The notes under the pieces are model-generated. The model saw nothing but the letters and a program-made list of their open reading frames with translations. It made no database searches and was not told the DNA's origin. This document shows positions 42,761 through 54,777 of a stretch of 64,000 nucleotides of DNA, piece by piece. Position 1 is the stretch's first letter; the number at the start of each line of letters is the position of its first letter. The translations under genes and the position numbers were made by a program. Origin of the DNA: Neoarius graeffei (taxonomy: Eukaryota; Chordata; Actinopteri; Siluriformes; Ariidae); contig NC_083575.1 of assembly GCF_027579695.1 (NCBI RefSeq), positions 32,462,382 through 32,526,381 on the forward strand, given 5' to 3'.

Positions 42761-43446
42761 CACATGCAGAAGATTCTGAGGAAACATCCTATTTCTTGGT
42801 TGGCTCTCTCTACCTGGCTATTTGACTGGGGATGATATCCCGAAGTGAGGCTCACTGAGACCCCTAGCTGCTCCATGAAACTGGCCCACAGATGAGACAT
42901 GAATTGAGGGCCACAGTCACTTACTATGCCTTTTGGGATGCTGAAGTGTTGAAACATATGCTGGAACAATAATTCAGTGGTCTGAAATGCTGTGGGTAAG
43001 CCGGATAATGGGCTGAGTCTCAGCGCCTTGGAGAAGTAGCCAATGATGACCAAAACTGTGGAGTTGCCTTGGGATGGTGGCAGGTCAGTGATGAAGTCGA
43101 TTGCCAGGTGGGACTATGGTCTCTGAGGCACAGGAAGAGGGCATATTTTGCCAGCCAGAGGAGTTCGAGGGACCTTGGCTTGAGCACACTCAGTGCATGA
43201 AGAGATGAAATGAATGATCTCAGTCAGCATGTTCTCCCACCAGTACTTGTTTTGCAGAAGTTGGTGGGTGCAGTGGTTGCTGGAATGACCAGTGGCAGGA
43301 GAAGTAAGTGTGTGCCCATGTGATGAGTCTGCTTCTGAGATGATTAGGGACATACAGGCAGCCCGGTGGGCAGTTGACTGGAAGATTCTGTGGTTGAGTC
43401 CCTTATCTCCTTGTCGAGGTCCCAAGTGATCACCTGGATGAAGCAT
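42760..43446 (-). pseudogene. Chromodomain Gypsy integrase core
   Basis: The zinc-binding end reads SSCTECAQAKVPR. The core reads [16 protein letters not shown], where the usual Asp before the FSK motif is Gly; then [15 protein letters not shown] (second Asp) and [16 protein letters not shown] (Glu). So one catalytic residue appears lost. Frame breaks lie near 43060-43110. Confidence 0.82.
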
Positions 43447-43499
43447 TCAGGTGTCAGGCTGGGATGAGGTTCCGGGTCATGAAGAGATGGGCTGAAGAT

Positions 43500-44803
43500 G
43501 TGTGACAGGGTATCAGCCTTGGTGTTTTTGGTGCCAGGATGATAGGATATCGTGAAGTTGAAATAGGTGAAGAACAGTGCCCATCAGGCTTGGTGTAGGT
43601 TCAGTCTCTTTGCCTTCTTGAGATACTCAAGGTTTTTATGATCAGTAAAAATGACAAAGGGGTCTGTGGCCCCCTCCAACCAGTGCCTCCATTCCTTTAA
43701 GGCAAGCTTGATGGCCAGTAGCTCTCAGTTCCTGACATCACAGTTTCTCTCTGCTGCAGTGAGTTTTTTGGAGAAGAACGCTACCAGGTGAAGCTTAGGC
43801 CTTTCGCTGAAGCACTGGGAGATAACCCCTCCTACACGAATCTCAGAGGTGTCCACTTCGACCATGAAAGGTCGGGTTGGGTCTGGATGCTGAAGGATAG
43901 GGGCTGTGGTGAAAGCCATTTTGAGCCTGTCAAAGGCCTTTTTGGCTGTGGGGTTCCAGTGGAGGCATTTGGGTCCCTTTTTCAGGAAGGAGGTCAGGGG
44001 TGTCATGAGGGTGCTGAACCCTCTAATGAAATGACGATAAAAGTTTGCAAAGCCTAGGAAACATTGGCGCTCCTTCACCAAGGTGGGTACGGGCCAGGAT
44101 GTGACTGCAGTTACCTTGGAGGGATCCATGCTGACCCCCTCAGCACTGATGATGTATTCCAGGAAGGAGATCTTATGCATGTGAAATTCACACTTCTCAG
44201 CCTTGACATAGAGATGGTTCTTAGACAGGTGCTTGAGTACTAATCGAACATGGTTAAGATGACTCTCTTCATCAGGGGAGTAGATCAGGATGTCATCGAT
44301 GTAAGCTATGACATACCTCCCCCAACATGTCTCACAGGATGTCATTAATGAGGCACTGGAACATGCTTGGTGCTGAAGATAAAGGCCATAAGGCATGACC
44401 CGGTACTGGTACTGAAGGTGGTCTTCCACTCATCGCCCTTGCAGATGCGGACCAGGTTGTAGGCACTCTGTATGTCAAGCTTGGAGAAGATCGTGGCACT
44501 GCGGAGCTGTTCCAATGCGGAGGGCACAAGTGGAAGTGGATATGGGTGTTTCACTGATATCTGATTGAGTCCTCAAAAGTCTATACATGGATGAAGTCCG
44601 CCCCCTCGCTTCTCCATGAAAAAGAATACTGCTAATGCTGGTGAAGTGGACGGGCATATGTACCCCTGCTTGAGGGCCTCCTGTATGTACTCGTCCATAG
44701 CAGCTTGTTCGTTCTGGGACAGAGTAAATGTGGCTGCATGGGAGAAAAGTACCAGGCAGGAGGTCGATGGCACAATCATATGGACGATGTGGGGGTAGGC
44801 CAC
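43500..44803 (-). pseudogene. Chromodomain Gypsy RT and RNase H
   Basis: RT palm pieces: [20 protein letters not shown], then a frame break, then VIAYIDDILIYSPDEESHL (YIDD intact), KAEKCEFHMHKISFLEYIIS and KERQCFLGFANFYRHFIRGF. RNase H follows: PFMVEVDTSEIRVGGVISQ and LHLVAFFSKKLTAAERNCDV, then a stop and the remainder to about 43500. Confidence 0.82.
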
Positions 44804-44825
44804 ATGCTTTGCCCTTGCTGAAGAC

Positions 44826-45260
44826 CTACCCTAGGTCCAGGTAGCATGTGGGGATCCCTTCCAGGGAGTCAGGGTGAGGACTCTCTATGGAGGTGGAAGA
44901 AAGATTTAACTGAGGATGTTGGAGGTAGTTCTGGAAACATGTCAGGGACCACTGGAGAATCTCCTTATTCTGCCAGGAGATGAGTGGTTCATGAAGCTGT
45001 AGCCATGGATAGCCCAGGATGATGATGTGATGTTTGGTAGCTGTGATGAGGAGTGAGATTTGTTCAGAGTGAAGAGCTCCCACCTGAATATGCATGGGAG
45101 TGGTCCAGGAGATGACGAGGCCCTCCGCTATGGGGCCTCCATCGATGGACCGGGTGCTGAGTGGGCTCTGCAGCGAGTTTGTGGGCAGCTTGAACCTCTG
45201 GATGATTGAGCTGGCAATGAAGTTTCCCTCTGCCCCCGAGTCAATAAACGCGGACAGCAT
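44826..45260 (-). pseudogene. Chromodomain Gypsy protease
   Basis: Reads SAFIDSGAEGNFIASSIIQ (intact DSG), then LLITATKHHIIILGYPWLQL, with the ILG(Y)PWL motif of Gypsy protease. The frame is open from 45260 to 44826. Confidence 0.8.
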
Positions 45261-45449
45261 GTGGGTAGAGGAAGACAGTTTCAGTAATACTGGAAGCTTG
45301 AAAGATCAAGCTCTTCATGATCTCATGGAACTCACCGAATCAGCCTTGGTCTCCCCAGAGCTGGTGCATGGCAAGCGGACTGGACACTGGATGACAGGGT
45401 GACTGGAGCTCCTGCAATAGAAGCACAAGCCCTCCTCCTTTCTCTGATC

Positions 45450-46220
45450 TCATTCAGAGCGTTTCAGGCAAGCACGAGTAACTTCCATGGGAGAGGGAGA
45501 ATCAGAGGTCATGGCAGGCTTGGCTTCCTCTTGGAGGGATGGGTAGCTGGATAGCAGATGGTTTATCCGAATGGCGAGATCAATGAGAGCGTCCAGAGTG
45601 AGATGTTCATTGTAGCATGCTAGTTCACTCAATACTGAAGGGTGAAGTCTTTGGCAAAATATCACCTTTAACGCTGGCTCATTCCATCCACTGGCTGCTG
45701 CAAGAGTCCGAAAATCTAGGGCATAAGTGGCAACTCTCCTTGAACCTTGGATGATGGTGAGTAGGCTCTCGCCAACTTCAATTCCCTCCGGTTCATGATC
45801 AAACACATGCTTGAATAACTCCAGAAAGCTATCTTAGGAGGTGGTGTGTTCACCTATGCTCCTCCACACTGCGCTGGCCCATTGTAGTGCTTTGCTGATT
45901 AAAAGAGAAAGAAATCCAGCAATCTTGCATTCATCTGAGATGTGTGGGAGCGAAAAGAAGTACTGTACATGGAGCACTGAAGCAGAAACCCCTTGAAGCT
46001 GAACATATTCCTGGCGTACTTCTCGGGGCATGGAAGTAGGAGTGCGGGACTTGGAGGAGCTTTGGGGCACGTTAGGAGGGTCTGCGGCATCATAGCCGCA
46101 AGCTGAGCCATCTTGGTGTTGAGATCGGCGAACATCTGCTGATGTTCTCCTAAGAGACATCCTTGAGCGATCAAAGCAGTCTACTGTGCCTCCTCTGCTG
46201 TATCCATATGTGGCAAAGTA
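45450..46220 (-). pseudogene. Chromodomain Gypsy gag
   Basis: Begins MDTAEEAQ followed by a stop, then GCLLGEHQQMFADLN, a proline-rich linker, FKGFLLQCSMYS and, after frame breaks, YALDFRTLAAASGWNEPALK and NEHLTLDALIDLAIRIN. This is the usual retrotransposon gag matrix/capsid layout. CCHC knuckles were not confirmed. Confidence 0.75.
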
Positions 46221-46907
46221 TCCTGTTTGTTTGCAGGCACTTACGGATGTACAGTATGTGCAGGGGAGAGCGGGGAATGCAGACTGGCAAACAAATCCAA
46301 AACACTAGACAAAATTGAAGTCAAGGGACAGACAGGGGTTGATTGATTGGCAGACAGAGTAATCAGGGCTAGACTAAAGAGTAACAAGTATGAGACAATA
46401 ACGAGGGTCGAGAACACAATAAGGCAGGCAGAATAACAAAGCTTTGTATGACAGGTAAGACACTGAATGATACTTCGCATCGAGTGAGTATGGGAGAGGT
46501 GTTTTATGTAGTGTGGGTTGATTAACCAGGAAATGAGTGACAGGTGTAATTAATAGGCAGGTGATAGAGGGCATTGTGGTTCTTGGGTGTTGTAGTTCAG
46601 ATCGGCCATGTTTGTAGTCTGACTGGAAGTGGCACTGTCTATTGTGTTACTGACAAAAAGCAACAGGGCAAAGGATTTTGCAGGCTGCCAGGAAGCTCCA
46701 CTGTGTGTAGTTGTCGATGTTGATTTTAAAAGTAACTAAGTAAATTACACAGGGAAACAAATACTTAAGTATGAGTCAAAAATACTGTAGCAAGCATGCG
46801 TGGAAGAAGAGTCTGGAGACAGAACTCTTGGTTTCTCGGTCATTAGCCTGTGCTTCTTGCTGTTGATAGCACTGGCTTGACTGCTTTATTAGCATTCGCT
46901 AAGGCTG

Positions 46908-47531
46908 CTGGGCCATAGAAGGTTCACGCTGCACGCTGCATGCTGCACGCTACACGCTACACGTTCACGTGAAGAACCGGACCCTGGGCCATTAAACTTC
47001 ATGCTTGGATGTTCACGTGTTGCGTCTGTTCTACTTTGACCGAGTAACCAACAATATGGACTCTTCGGATGACGACGATTGCCTCATTCTGCTTTTACTG
47101 AGACAGAGGAAGAGAAAAAGGAACAGAATTTGGAGCCGAGAACACTTCCTTCTGAGAGAAACCCGTGGTGAATTTCACCGAACATTCTATAATCTGCTTG
47201 ACAATCCCGATGAAGAACTATTTTTCAATTATACCATTCAATTATATTTTTTCTGAAGTTTTCCCCTGAAAGCATAGAGTTATCTCCCTAGACCCGTTCT
47301 GATTGGCTGGCGCGGCGGTGACCGCATGCATTGACTGGAATTTCCATCTTCACGCCTAGAAAAAAGTGTGCATGTTCATTTCACGCTTCACGCGTGAAGT
47401 GTGCAGCGTGCAACGTGAACGCCGTTCTATGGCCCAGAGCAAGTCATGCTACGTTTGTCCACTTTTCTTTACACGCGTGTAGCGTGTAGTGTGCAGCATG
47501 CAGCGTGCAGCGTGAACCTTCTATGGCCCAG
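46908..47531 (+). mobile_element. PIF/Harbinger derivative with long terminal repeats
   Basis: Ends CTGGGCCATAGAAGGTTCAC and complement, flanked by a 3-bp duplication CTG at 46905-46907 and 47532-47534; 3-bp duplications (TWA or CWG) are typical of Harbinger. Arms contain arrays of CACGCTGCACGC/CACGCTACACG. Inner copies of the ends (CTGGGCCATTAAACTTC near 46985 and GTTCTATGGCCCAG ending near 47433) suggest a nested or duplicated terminus. Confidence 0.8.
47056..47256 (+). pseudogene. Harbinger transposase N-terminal exon
   Basis: From an ATG at 47056: an acidic start MDSSDDDDC, a basic run RQRKRKRNRIW, then RETRGEFHRTFYNLLDNPDE and ELFFNYT. This resembles the N-terminus of fish HARBI-type transposases (basic W block, GEF-x-x-L, FF-x-YFRM). 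The DDE domain is absent, so the element is non-autonomous. Confidence 0.6.
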
Positions 47532-47534
47532 CTG

Positions 47535-48099
47535 CCTAACACTACTGATGAATGCTATACCAGCTGGAAGGTTACTTCACTGCCATGCTAACGGTGCCGA
47601 CTCGCAGTTAAGCTTGCGCTGGTCTTCGAAAAGGTGTAGGGCGACAAATATTTGGTCCCTCCCACTATAAATCAAAATCTGATTGGTTAATTCTTCTGTA
47701 ACTTCCTACGTAAACATACACTGCCATGGCCTTCTGTCCTGGCAATGAAGTCCTAACCGATGAGTGAGCAAGCTCTAAACTCTTCTCAGCCTAGAAACAA
47801 CAAACAAACAAACAAACAAACAAACAAACAAACAAAGCTCATTGTGGAACTCTATTTTAATGTTTTCAGGACAGTAAACCTTTCATTTCTGAAGCAAGTT
47901 TGATAGAAAATGAGACCAAATTATAATTAGAAGAGAATAATAATAATGAAATTATGAAAAAAATGAAAGCAATTAAAGAATGAAAGAAATTAAATATAAC
48001 ATTTGAAATGCTGATATGTTTGGGCCTTCTCTGGAGGCCTAGAAGGCCCCGATGGTTCCCCTCTGATATTTACATTATTTATCTATCTATTTGGCATAT
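47535..48099. other. Non-coding stretch with a (CAAA)n repeat
   Basis: A CAAA tetranucleotide run lies at 47797-47836. Otherwise no gene or terminal repeat was recognised. Confidence 0.55.
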
Positions 48100-48405
48100 T
48101 ACTAAAGTGACGTGGCCACTCTGATGGCTCCAACCGTCAAAGTTTCGAGGGAAGAATTACAGTTGCGGTTTCCTGTTGCCTTCTAATGGATTATTATAGA
48201 GGTATTCTCCTCTTAACCATTTACACATATTCACACCTATGGGCAATTTAGAGTTGCCTGTTAACCTAACAGCACCCAGAGGAAACCCACGCAGACACAG
48301 GGAGAACATGCAAACTCCACACAGAAAGACCCCCATCAGCCATGAAGTTCAAACTCAGACCCTTCTTGCTGTGAGGTGACAGTGCTAACTACTGCACCAC
48401 TGTAT
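48100..48405 (-). mobile_element. SINE (family B)
   Basis: On the minus strand the tRNA-like head (CAGTGGTGCAGTAGTTAGCA), the shared centre and the family B tail (GAGGAGAATACCTCTATAAT to GGAGCCATCAGAGTGGCCAC) are present. It is about 20% diverged from the 33744-34080 copy and its B box is degraded. Confidence 0.82.
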
Positions 48406-48458
48406 TTATTTATTATTATTTATTATTTATTATTATTGTATCTATTTGCATTTGTAAA

Positions 48459-48532
<74 letters not shown>

Positions 48533-48545
48533 TATATATATATAT
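48459..48545. repeat. (TA)n microsatellite
   Basis: Almost pure TA run, 87 bases, with one CAG interruption near 48530. Confidence 0.95.
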
Positions 48546-49560
48546 GGAAAAGTTTTGTGCTCACATCAACTCAGTTTTTTTTACTTTCACTGAATCTCCT
48601 AGATCTCATCCATTCTGCAGAATGGCATGACTACCAGGGACAGATCCAGCCCAAGAATCTGACAGATGCACATTTGCAGAAATATTTTCACTAATTTTAC
48701 CAGCTCGCTATGGATTTTTGTTTTTAATATATGCTAATATACATTATGAAGTCACCACACCATGTACGACAATGCTTCATTTATTAATATCATATTCTTT
48801 GAGCATTGTTTTTGTATTGCACACATAAATCACATTTAATAACAATGTAACAAGTTCATATGAATTGTAAAAGTTTTCTGTTAGAAAAAAATTAAACAAT
48901 TAAAAAACTACTGACAAACGGGACTAGAGCTGGTGACTAACACAAGAGTATCAACATGATCAAGAGACACATGTGCATAGATATCATTATTAGCTAGGCA
49001 TTCATAATACTGATATTATAAACTGTTATATAGCTTACCATTTCTTGTCTTTCTTGATGAAAAATATTCCAAGTTTCCCTTGTTTCAATGTTTTCATTGC
49101 CATTGTCACTGATTGTTCTGCTGTTGTTCATGATGATCTGCATGATAAAGCTTGTGGTAGAATCACCTCTTTCTGGAACATTTTATTGGTTTGACTTAGA
49201 TTCTTTGTCTCAGGTCACATTATACAAAGCATCGTGAAAATACAGATCATTAGGTCAGGTAAGCATCACCGCTTACCACAGATGGTCATATCCTGAACCA
49301 TTGGTTGGTTGGTTGAGCGTGTCTATAGCCCATGTAGCCAGCTAGCAGTAAAGTAAACAAATGCCCCATGACTGATGCCTAGTGGTGCACATATATTTCT
49401 GACCGATGCACGTGCATCGGTCTGGAACCGTTCCTGTGACTACAGCCACCTTTCCTACTGTCTTGCTTAAATGCACAATGGATATGTCTACCACATTCAG
49501 TAAGAGATAGAAGCCATCAGTGACTGCTAAACTAAATTATCTAGCAAATCTGAATAGCAT
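48546..49560. other. Non-coding stretch, no feature seen
   Basis: AT-rich unique-looking sequence. No credible exon. A short palindromic CCGATGCACGTGCATCGG lies near 49403. Confidence 0.5.
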
Positions 49561-49569
49561 CAGTCAGAG

Positions 49570-50069
49570 TGAAAGCTCAAGTAGACTATTAGCAGCCAGA
49601 TTAAATAAAATGAATCATTTTCTACTATTAATGCAATCCAGACCCCATCAGGATCTGTTATGACCCAGATGAAATGAATGATACTTTTAGATTGTTTTAT
49701 TCTCATCTATCCACAGCTGAATCCAGTCCCAATTTGACTGCCCTCAAATCATATCTGTCAGAGCTCAATCTACCTTCACTGACAAATACTAATGCAGAAC
49801 AACTTGAACTACCAGTTACTTTCTTAGAACTTAAAGAAGCCCTTAATTCGATGCAAAAAGCCAAATCATCAGGTCTTGATAGCCTGCACCTGGAGCTGTA
49901 TCTTGAACTGTGGGATATTATTGGCCCACTCCTTTTAGACTTGATAAATTTTGCTTTAGACACTGGATCCTTTCATTGTGACCAAAATACATCACTTATA
50001 TATATATTGGTACTGCTTAAGAAAGGTAAACCTCCTCTGAGATGTGGCAGCTATGGAACCTTGCACTGA
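49570..50069 (+). pseudogene. L1 ORF2 fragment
   Basis: Reads ESSSRLLAARLNK, then after a frameshift YDPDEMNDTFRLFYSHL, LPSLTNTNAEQLELPVTFLE and LKEALNSMQKAKSSGLDSLH up to LLKKGKPPLRCGSY. This is the RT N-terminal segment (the usual SGKSPGPDG motif is AKSSGLDS) of a fish L1. It is on the strand opposite to the large L1 at 50.6-59 kb. Confidence 0.82.
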
Positions 50070-50167
50070 CCTCATATTTACATTAGCAACTGTCGCTACC
50101 CTTGTTCTGGGGGACAAGCGAACTTTGTTTACATACTGTTCACGTACTGAAGACAAGCGATATTGAA

Positions 50168-50305
50168 GATGTCTGACATCTGTTGTCCAAAGAAAACTAC
50201 AGCTAAAAAGGCTCTACTACCAGATTACTTGGATAATCTAAGTCAGAAAGAAGCAAAGGATAGTATGCGGAAATTAGAGTTTATTATTGGTTATGGTCTG
50301 TAAAA
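50168..50305 (+). pseudogene. N-terminal exon of a YqaJ-family protein, fragment
   Basis: From ATG 50168: MSDICCPKKTTAKKALLPDY, then LDNLSQKEAKD and RKLEFI. It matches the region that in relatives reads L-x-x-L-x-x-EAKERY-x-x-KL-x-x-IGG-DPY and overlaps the family block seen at 1-265. It stops at TAA soon after. A GC-poor but TTTACATACT-containing upstream stretch may be its promoter. Confidence 0.4.
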
Positions 50306-50899
50306 AATTCCTCAAAACGATTGTAGTGATGTAAATTTACAGCCTAGCATTACATAGTTTATCTGAAATACCTTTTCCTTCCTTAGTTGATTTATTCTGT
50401 TTCACATGCATGCAGCTATTGTAAAGTTCAGTCTGTTGGTGTAGAACACTCTTGAACTGTAGGTTCATTCCTACACTCTACTCCTACTACATGGTGACAT
50501 TTTGCACAGGACTAGGTTCCTTTGATTTAAAAAAAGCAAAGTTTCAGCACTCTCTGCTCTTAATCTTTTCTGTTCTTTCAGGATATATCATGCATGTTAC
50601 TCCTTGTTAGTTTTTTTCTGTTTCATATTTTTTTTTAATTAATGTGTATACAAGAACATAGGCACTTACATAAGGGCACATTGGTGTCAGCATTAAACAT
50701 GTTTGTATACATTATTAAATTAAGATTTGTATATTTTTATGAACAAAATAGTGATACACACAATCACAAGAATATGTGAAAGTAAATAAATTAAAAAGGT
50801 AAGAAGCAAATAAAAATAAATAAATAAATAAATAAAGAAAAAGAAAAAAGAGAGGAAAAAAGAAAGGGGGGACTGGAAGGAGGAGGCTACCTTGTCGCA

Positions 50900-53800
50900 A
50901 AAAAAAAAAAAAATCCATAAATGGTTGCCGTGTATTGTAGAATTTATTTATGTTTCCCCTTTTTGAATATCTCATTTTCTCTACTTTAAAAAATGGACAT
51001 GACCTCATTCATCCATTTTGTGTTGGAAGGAGCTATTGTGGATTTCCAGTTAAGAAGGAGATGACGTTTAGCTATTACGGCAGTAAAGGCTATTACCTCC
51101 AATTCTTTAGCAGGGTATCGGGTATACTCTTCCGGAAGACCAAAAATACCAATGTGTGGTGAAGCGTCAATATTTTTTGAAAGTACCTTGGACATTGTGT
51201 TGAAATAAATTTGCCAAAAATTTGCCAGGGCAGAACAAGAGAAAAACATATGCGTGAGATTACAGGGCGAGCCTCCACATCTGTCACAGGCATCTACTGT
51301 ATTTGGGAAAATATGTGCCAGCTTAGTCTTTGAATAATGACATCTAAATACAACTTTGAACCGTATTAAATTCAAACGGGCACAGATAGAGGTTTTGTGA
51401 ATTACCTAAAGTGCGGATTCCTACCAATGCTCATCAAAAACCAATCCGAGTTCATGCTCCCAGGTTTCTTTTGTGTTGGTGGTTAGATAACCGTTATATG
51501 ACTGAATAGAGCTATACATTTTTGAAGTTAGAGACCTTTGTAAGGGATTAAGTTGTAAAAGTTCACCCCATGACTGCTCAGGTGGGAGGCCAGGGAAATT
51601 GGCAAATAAAGATTTAGCACAGTTCCTCACCTGAAAATATCTAAAAAGATGGGAGGGGGGAAGATTGAATTCAGTAGCCAGGTCTATGAAAGAGCAAAAG
51701 ACCCCTTCCTTATAGAAATCCCTAAAACATTTCAGTCCCTTATCCTGCCATAGGGAGAAAGTGGAATCAGTAAGTGTGGGTTTAAACACAGGATTCTCTA
51801 ACAGCAGGGTTAAAACCATGGGAGCAGTAAATTTAAATTGTTTCCTAAATTGAAACCATATCTTAAGGGTAGCAATAACCACAGGGTTGCAGGTAAGGCC
51901 AGAGGGGTTTGCCGTAACTGGACCAGTCAATAAAGCAGAGAGAGAGAATGGGGGACACGACTGTGCTTCCAGTTGACACCAATGCATACTAGTTGACTTG
52001 GACCAGAATGCCATTTTAGTTATGTTCGCAGCCCAGTAGTAAAATTGAAAATTTGGCAGAGAGAGGCCACCATAGAACTTACAGTTCTGAAGTACCCTTT
52101 GTCTAACTCTGGGTGTTTTGCCATCCCACAAAAAATGACAAATAATTGAGTGTACTGTTTTAAAAAAGCTTTTTGGTAGGAAAATAGGCAGACAAAAATA
52201 AAAACCTTGGCAGGATGTTCATTTTGACTGTATTTATCCTTCCAATTAAAGAGAGAGGGAGGGAACCCCAGTTTTGAAAATCTGCCTTAATCTCAATTGA
52301 CAGGGGAGAGAAATTTTCAGAGTAAAGAGATTTAAAAGATCTGGCTATGCTAACTCCAAGATACCTAAACCCTGAAGGGCTCAATTTGAAAGGAATGTCA
52401 GATTGGGAGAGCTGCATAGCTAGTTTATTGACAGGATAACATTCGCTCTTGGCAACATTAACTTTATACCCTGAGAACAAGCCAAATCTACGAAAGAATG
52501 AAACAATAGCGGGGCACACTCTTACTGGATTTGTGATGTATAGCAACAAGTCATCGGCATATAATGATAATTTAAATTCTGTATGTATCCTGGTAATGCC
52601 ATCAAAAGTGGAAGAGGTCCTCAAATAAATAGACAGGGGCTCTATTGCAAGTGCAAACAAGAGGGGAGACAGGGGGCAGCGCTGTCTACAACCTCGATTT
52701 AAGAAAAAATAGCCAGATTGAATGTTATTAGTGGTAATACTGGCACATGGGAATGTATAAAGAAGGTGTAGCCATGATATAAAACTTTCACCAAATCTGA
52801 ATTTAGCTAAGACTGCAAATAGATAGTTCCACTCAACTCGATCGAACGCCTTTTCGGTGTCAATTGATATTACTACTTCAGGTGTAACTGTAGTTTCTTT
52901 TGAGTAGATTACATTTAATAGAGTTTGAATGTTATAATAGAGCTGACGCCCCTTTATAAAGCCAGACTGTTCCATAGAAACGATAGCCAGAAGGACCTTC
53001 TCAAGTCGGCGAGCCATGGCTTTTGCAAGAATCTTTGTATCTACATTCATTAAAGAGATTGGTCTATAGGAGGTGCAAAGATCGGGATCCTTGTCCTTTT
53101 TTAAAAGAACACTAATAGAGGCCTGTCTCAATGTAGGAGGGAGAGAACCGAGTGAGAAAGATTCAACATAAACAGAATAAAGCAATGGAGTAAGTTGGCT
53201 ATGAAATGCTTTAAAAAATTCGACCGGAAACCCGTCAGGTCCCGGGGTTTTATTATTTTGCATGTTTTGTAAAGCTGAATTTAATTCTTGAATAGTCAGG
53301 GCAGAGTCCAATTAATAAATCAATTCTGGATTTACGGATGGAAACCGAAGTTCATCTAAAAACATGTGCATGTCGGCTAGACCTGGTGAAGGTTCAGACT
53401 TGTACAGGGACTTGTAAAAAGATGAAAAGACAGAGTTAATAACATCCAAGTCCTCCTGGAGCTCTCCCGATCCATCCCTAATGCGAGGTATTAAACATGA
53501 GGCTGCTTCACGACGCAACTGGTGAGATAGTAACCTACCAGCCTTGTCGCCGTGTTCATAATATCTAGAACTGGAGTGAAGTAACATGCGTTCTGCCTCA
53601 TTGGTTGTGATAAGATCCAACTCAGTTTGTAAGACCCTGCGATGCTTAGAGAGATCATCAGATGGGGTGGTCGCAAGCTGTTGGTCCACTGATTCTAAAT
53701 CAGTTGAAAGCTTCTGAATATTTGATATCCTTAATTTTCTTATATGTGCCGAATATGAAATTATCTGACCTCGTAAATATGCTTTTAAGGACTCCCACAG

Positions 53801-54670
53801 TAGTGCCCTAGAGATGGGTTCAGAATCAGAGTCGTTAAGAGTAATAAAATCCTCTATTGCACTTGTAATAAATTTATGGAACTTGTCATCTGCTAATAGT
53901 GAAGTGCTGAATCGCCATTGATTGGGATAGCGAGGTCCAGGGGAAATCTGAACATCTAGGGACACAGGCGCATGATCTGAAACAATAATTGGATGATATG
54001 ATACATTTGTCACTTTTGGCATAAGATTAGCATCTATGAAGAAATAATCTATGCGAGAAAATGTTTGGTGCACATGCGAATAAAAAGAGTATTGCCTATT
54101 GTACGGATTATGAAATCTCCAGGGGTCAACATAGCCATTACTAGACAGGAAATTGCAAAGAGTCCTAGCCATTAATGATTGGGATGAGCCAGGTTTAGAA
54201 CGGTCTAATTGAGGATCAATAGCACAGTTCATGTCCCCTCCAAAAATCAGAAAGCAGTCACTCAGAGAGGGTAGATTTTCAAACAGCTTGTTCATAAAAC
54301 AGGGATTATCAAAATTTGGTGCATATACATTAACCAGTAGGACAGGCACCCGAAACAAAGTACCCAGAATTATCAGATATCTGCCGTCTTTGTCAGAAAT
54401 GGTTTTGGTCAGTGTAAATGCAACAGATTTACCAATCAAAATGTCAACCCCTCTGGCCTTAGAGTTGAAACTAGAATGGAATACTTCAGCAACCTAGGGA
54501 CATTTCAGTCTGACCTGGTCTTTGTTCCTCATGTGGGTCTCCTGCAAAAAGACAATGTCAGGCTTCAAGCGTTTTAAATGGGAGAACACTCTGCACCGCT
54601 TAACAGCACCCCCTAAACCTTTAATATTCCAACTGATAAATCTTACATTTGAGCTGATAACATTAGCCAT
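50900..54670 (-). pseudogene. L1 ORF2 (endonuclease and reverse transcriptase)
   Basis: ATG at 54670 starts the apurinic-type endonuclease: RFISWNIKGLGG, then LQETHM, VNVYAPNFDN, FGGDMNCAID, SRIDYFF and IVSDHAPVSL, with the catalytic Glu, Asp and His residues present. RT: KTPGPDGFPVEFF, SIDTEKAFDRVEW, RGCRQRCPLSPLLFALAIE and LSLYADDLLLYI (YADD intact). The C-terminal CDRCGGSPCNLTHMFFSC cysteine motif is present. Lesions are few: stops near 54494, 53311 and 51420 and frameshifts near 52165 and 50990. This protein nicks DNA and primes reverse transcription. Confidence 0.9.
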
Positions 54671-54777
54671 GTAAAGTGTGAATTAAGATAGGAGGCAGCC
54701 AGGTTCCCGACCCCTGATTCCAGGAGAGAAGAGAAGGAAAAAAAAGAGGGGAGGGGGACAAACAAACAACAGAATAA

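Larger units (their letters stand above)
41254..46655 (-). mobile_element. Chromodomain Gypsy retrotransposon, degenerate
   Basis: Direct LTRs at 41254-41671 and 46232-46655 both run, on the minus strand, TGTCAGTAAC to GTGCCTGCA. A G-rich polypurine tract (41675-41690) precedes the 3' LTR. Minus-strand order is gag, protease, RT, RNase H, integrase, chromodomain: the standard Gypsy/chromovirus order. No target duplication was identified. A solo LTR of the Gmr1-like family lies inside at 41897-42210. Confidence 0.88.

Noticed and set aside
48376-48630. Open frame rich in Tyr/Ile over the TA repeat
   Set aside because: It is a translation of the (TA)n microsatellite and flanking T-rich DNA, not a protein.
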